The notes beneath the pieces were generated by a model. That model saw nothing but the letters and a program-made list of their open reading frames with translations, was not told the DNA's origin and ran no database searches. From NCBI GenBank assembly GCA_019671005.1, contig CM033747.1, forward strand, positions 25,819,188 to 25,883,187: a DNA stretch of 64,000 nucleotides, written 5' to 3'. The position numbers and the translations under genes were made by a program. This document shows positions 59,895 to 64,000 of this stretch, one piece after another (the first letter of the stretch is position 1; the number at the start of each line of letters is the position of its first letter). Source of the DNA: Hibiscus mutabilis. Lineage: Eukaryota; Streptophyta; Magnoliopsida; Malvales; Malvaceae.

Positions 59895-62323
59895 GGGAGA
59901 GAGAAAAGTTAGTTCAGTAATAATGAGCCATTAATAAACTAATTAATAATAATAATAATAATTAAAGGGAGAGAGAGAGAGCTTACCTCGGGTAGCTGAA
60001 AGGCCTCTGGTAGCTGAGGGTTGTACTGCCTGAAGCCAGAAGGTCACCGGAGATCTTGCCGGAAGTTGAGGCGTCGCTAGTGATGCAAATGTCACCGACA
60101 TCACCATTACGGAGGTATAACCCTCTTCATCCCTTTTTAATTCCTGCAAAATAAAACCGAAATAGGTTAGACCAGAGCCAAAATAACGGAAAACAATAAA
60201 TGATAATGGGATCTAACACTTATTTAGTAGCCGAAATATTGATAAAGCGGCGGTCAGAGTTGTTTTTTCCCAGTAAAGGCAGAGTTGAAGATGAGCGCCG
60301 GTTTGGGTAGATCTAGCCTAGAACGGAGAAGAGGGTGGTTCTATTGAACCGGGAGTAGATCAAGGAAAAACGGTGGAAAAAATAGGCTTGGGGAAGTTTT
60401 TTGGGTTCAAGCACGGCGGAGGACGGCGGCCGAATATCGCCCCACGACGGCCAGAAATCGCCTTGCAGCGGCCGGATGAAGTGAGGCGGTGGCCGGAGTC
60501 TGGGGTACGGTGGCCGGTGAACGACTGTTGGTCACCGAAGATCGGCGATGAAAGATCTGATGGTGGTTGAAGCGGCGGTTGAAGGTGGCGTTCAACCGTG
60601 TTCTTCACAAAACTGAAGAACACATTGAACATTCAAGCAAAAACCTATAATTTTGATCTGAATTTGGGTTGGTTCTGGGCTCAAAACATGTTTAGGTCAA
60701 GAGGATTTGAGGGAGTGAGAGAGAAGAGAGACATGGAGAACGAGTGAAATGGCTGAGCCAACTCGGTTCAGGCCCTTTTGTAGCCTGACCAAAATGGTGG
60801 CGTTTTGGCACCGGGTCAGGGGGATCCGCGAATCAGGTTGGGTCGAGTCCCAGGATCCGTGTATTCTGATATGGGTCCCCTTTGGTTTTGGCCCGTAGCT
60901 TTGCTTTTATTCAATTTAGCCCCCATGCCCTCTTAAATTGACCTCTCAGCTTTGCTATCTTCTCAATTTAGTCCCCCATCCCCTATGATTTGTACCCCTT
61001 AAGTTTATTTTATTGCAATTGGGTCACTGTAATTTGTAATTGGGCATTTAGAATTTTGTATCTTTTCAATTTAGTCCTATAGTAATAAAATCAAATTTAT
61101 GTTTCAATTGTTTTCAATTTAATTATTTTAGTTAATTGTTTTATTTAAATGTAAATAATTTATTTTCTTGCATGTTTTAAAATTGGCATATAGTATATTT
61201 TGTTAGATAATTAAATGCACTTAGATATTAATTAATAGAACCTTTAGTTTAGGTTTCTTTAATTAGGGTAGATAATTGTAGATATTAAAAGTATATTAAA
61301 TATGATTTTAGAATCCAAATATGGATGGTGTTCTATTGTTTACAATGAGGTGTTATCACATGGATTTCTTTAAATTATATTTATTATATTTCTTACTTAA
61401 AATTGATTATTAATTTAATTTTTAGCTAAAATCAAATTAATAATTAATACATTGTAGTTAATTAAATGTATATCGAATAGAATCTTTGAGGTTCAAATTT
61501 GGATGATGTTCTATTGTTTACAATGGGGTATTATCTCAGCCTCAGTCATAAAGGTGTATATTCGATAAACATTTTCACTTATAAAATTGATTAAATAATT
61601 TGTTAGAGCCTTAATTAAGACTAGAGTTTTAATTAATTAGAAGAATTAATTAAATAGGAATATGATTAATTTAAGGGATTTAAATATATGGAAGATGTTC
61701 ATGAAAATGACATTTTCTCATAAAAGCCATTAAATTAATTAACATTCATAGATTTAAATAATCAATTAAATAGAGCCTTTTTAGGAATAGAACTTAAAAT
61801 TAATAAGACAATAAAATATCATTCATTAAAAACCTTTTATGTTTGAAATTCATTTTTAAATACAAATAGGGGTGCCACCTAACGAGGTGCTTTTAATCTC
61901 GTATTCGAACAAAATGAATTTCCTTATAAAATGATATATGCATTCAGAATTTCAATTCAATTAATAATTATGGAATAAATTAAATTCAAATTATTATTCG
62001 AAATGCCAAAATGCAACGTAAAATTAAAGGTACCAATAACGGCGTTCGTAGGGGTGCTAATTATTCCCTACACGTAACCGAATCTTGAACCCAATTTTTA
62101 AAGACAGAATCTCTGGTTTGTTTTTCGCTATCCGGTCTACCTCGAAGTGATCGGTGGCGACTCTAAAGTGTTTTAAAGATAAATAAAGGAAAATTCGATT
62201 TAATATAAAAGTCCTAATTTTCAAGATTAAATTAAAAATGGCCATAAAACTCTAATTTTCTAAAAGATCGACCGTCAGGCTATTTTTACACATTCCTGAT
62301 TTTTCAAAAAAATGGTCGCGACA

Positions 62324-63900
62324 AGTAGCGATATTGTCATCCTTATGCTGGTTCTCTAAATGAGATAAATGATCAGCCACCAGGTTTTCACTCCCTTTCT
62401 TATCTCGTATCTCGAGATCAAACTCTTGCAACAAGAGTGTCCATTAGATCAGTCTAGGCTTGGCATCTTTCTTAGACATAAGGTATTTAATTGCCGAGTG
62501 GTTTGTATATACCATAACTTTACTACCTACCAAGTAAGATCTAAATTTGTCAAACATAAAGACAACTACAAGGAGCTCTTTCTTAGTGGTTGTGTAGTTA
62601 AGTTGAGCTTCATTCAACATTTGGCTGGCATAATATATGGTGTCTCGACTATGGGGTATTAATTAACATGTCTTTCAGTTCTTGAAAAGCTTTCAAGAAA
62701 CTTCTAATACCTTTATCACTTGTGGGTGGTGGCAATTGTTTGATTACATCTACCTTTGCTTTGTCAACTTCTAGTCCCTTCCTAGTCACTTTATGTCCGA
62801 GAACTATGTCATTCTTCACCATGAAGTGACATTTTTCCTAATTCAGGACCAGGTTAATCTCTATACATCTCCGAAAACAAGTTCCAAACTATTAAGGCAT
62901 TCCTCGAAAGTTTTTCTGAAGATTGAGAAGTCATCTATGAAGACTTCTAAGTTATTCTCGATCATATCCAAGAAAATCAACATCATGTAACACTGAAACA
63001 TTGCTGGGAGCTACACAATCCAAAGAGCATCATTTGAAGGCGAATATCCCATATGGACAGGTGAACATAGTTTTCTCCTGATCTTCTAGAGCAATGGCTA
63101 TCTAATTGTAGCTTGAATAACCGTCCAAGAATTAATAAAATACCTTCCCTACCAATCTGTCCAACATCTGATCGATGAAGGGCAATGGAAAATGATCCTT
63201 CCAGGTGGCATTATTTAGCTTCCTGTAATCTATGCACACCTTTCAATCCGTCATGATCCTCGAGGGGATCAGTTCATTCTTGTTGTTTTGAACAACGATC
63301 ATTCCACCCTTTTTTGGCATACACTACACCGAGCTGACCCATGAGCTATCAGAAATGGGATAAATTATCCTGACATCTAGCTATTTTATGACTTTTTTTC
63401 TCGACCACCTCCTTCATATTGGGATTCAGTCTTCTTTAGGCCTCAATTGTTTTGCCATGGTAATCCTCTAAAATAATTTTGTGCATGCAGATTGTTGGGC
63501 TTATCCCTCGAATATCAGCTAAGGTCCATCTTAAGGCTTGCTTTTGCTTGTGATTGCCCAGTGTCTCCAACAATCTTTCCTCATGATTTTTAGTCAAATC
63601 AGCAGCAATGATCACTGGCAAAGTGGAGTTGTTTCCCAGGTAAACATATTTAAGGTTTCAACTCCAATTCTAATGGCTCTTCTATAGATGGTTTGGGTGC
63701 CTTGATTTCTCTACCAACCATCTCAAGTAGCTCAATTCTCCTATAATAACTCATGACCTCGTTCAACATGGTCGGTTCTTCAAATTCTTCACCCATCATA
63801 TCTTCATCATCTAGTTCCATGGCATCATCATATGTGTCTTCACAAATCTGTGTTATGTCCACATTGAATAGCTTGGCATTTCTTAGGTTCATCTGCACAC
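62324..63900 (-). pseudogene. Athila-type reverse transcriptase/RNase H, broken
   Basis: 63621-63436 has ALRWTLADIRGISPTICMHK, the segment before the fingers domain. CIDYRKLNNAT, DHFPLPFIDQMLDRLVGKV and EKCHFMVKNDIVLGHKV occur in shifting frames at 63300-62780. RNase H ends with LQEFDLEIRDKKGSENLVAD (62434-62329). The catalytic aspartate box is damaged (near 62930). The acidic linker before it is at 63898-63650. Confidence 0.83.
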
Positions 63901-64000
63901 TTAAGAGCTTGAAAAAATGTTAAATGTAACCTACTGGTCATTCATATGCATAGTAAGCTTACCTTTCTGAACATTAATTATCCTACTCGTGGCAAGAAAT

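Larger units (their letters stand above)
59527..62328 (+). mobile_element. Solo LTR of an Ogre/Tat-type element with 5-bp target duplication
   Basis: 59532-62323 (2,792 bp) between AGTAG copies at 59527-59531 and 62324-62328. It starts TTTCATACCAAATTTTG (first G of the usual TG changed to T) and ends GGTCGCGACA. TATA box TATAAATA at 59887-59894, on the plus strand. On the minus strand near the 3' end it carries a diverged form of the GAGTCGCCACC (62152-62162) and GGGTTCAAGATTCGGTTACG (62073-62092) motifs of elements A and B. No internal region, so it arose by LTR-LTR recombination. Confidence 0.88.
55906..64000 (-). mobile_element. Athila-type Ty3/gypsy element, partial, interrupted by a solo LTR
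   Basis: Sense minus and entering from beyond base 64000. Order: linker and reverse transcriptase (63900-62440), RNase H end (62434-62329), solo LTR insertion (62323-59532), zinc-binding and core integrase (59526-58830), integrase C-terminal part (58810-58210), then an ORF in the env position (57660-56200). LTRs are not in the window. Coding parts have stops and shifts. Confidence 0.85.

Noticed and set aside
60360..60632. Open frames over a GC-rich patch (Arg/Pro-rich)
   Set aside because: Inside the solo LTR after its TATA box; GC-rich leader sequence read in both strands, no domain.

Overview
The window is plant nuclear DNA, most likely from a dicot of the mallow family (Malvaceae: cotton, cacao and relatives). 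That placement rests on how closely the Enhancer-of-polycomb-like and TM9 proteins resemble the Malvaceae proteins I remember, and on the abundance of TATCGATAC-type repeats. No search was run. The DNA is AT-rich, genes have GT-AG introns, and three host genes sit in the first 21 kb. Everything from about 21.2 kb to the end is layered transposable elements.

Genes. (1) On the minus strand at 125-2427 is the 5' half of a SYP32-type Golgi syntaxin; its later exons lie before base 1. (2) Divergent from it, on the plus strand at 3549-10036, is a four-exon Enhancer-of-polycomb-like chromatin gene with a Tudor-like segment and an EPL region. Its exons sum to one base more than a multiple of three, because of a +1 shift near 6347. 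(3) On the minus strand at 18781-20849 is a single-exon TM9 superfamily (TMN11/12-type) endomembrane protein with a C-terminal KXD signal. It carries an extra A in an A-run and a 91-bp tandem duplication, each of which breaks the frame. The two affected genes are either recently damaged or mis-sequenced.

Repeats from left to right. A hAT-type miniature element (10704-15994) is split by a degraded Ty1/copia element (10959-15780). A Mutator-like fold-back element has a perfect 9-bp target duplication (16017-16450). A second hAT-type copy has a perfect 8-bp duplication (21213-21782). A 0.53-kb fold-back lies at 22940-23466. A three-level nest (23619-34122) follows: an inverted-repeat element filled with telomere-like CCCTAAA variants holds a non-coding TGTAACACCC-ended element (TSD TAGTA), which holds an Ogre/Tat-type Ty3/gypsy element (TSD CAAAC). 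Next is an L1-type LINE (about 34.7-40.6 kb) interrupted by a second TGTAACACCC element, then a gypsy 3' end with a 59-bp minisatellite and LTR (about 40.6-43.8 kb), a third TGTAACACCC copy (to 46632), a second Ogre/Tat-type element (to 55905), and an Athila-type gypsy on the minus strand (about 56-64 kb, running off the window) whose pol is interrupted by a 2.8-kb solo LTR (59532-62323, TSD AGTAG).

I found no clearly new protein system. The item that best fits 'undescribed' is the TGTAACACCC family: three copies of about 2.6-2.9 kb with no credible protein, short inverted ends, 5-bp target duplication in the one fully bounded copy, a shared internal block, and a cluster of degenerate palindromes of the type GTATCGATAC always placed 0.4-1.1 kb inside the same end.
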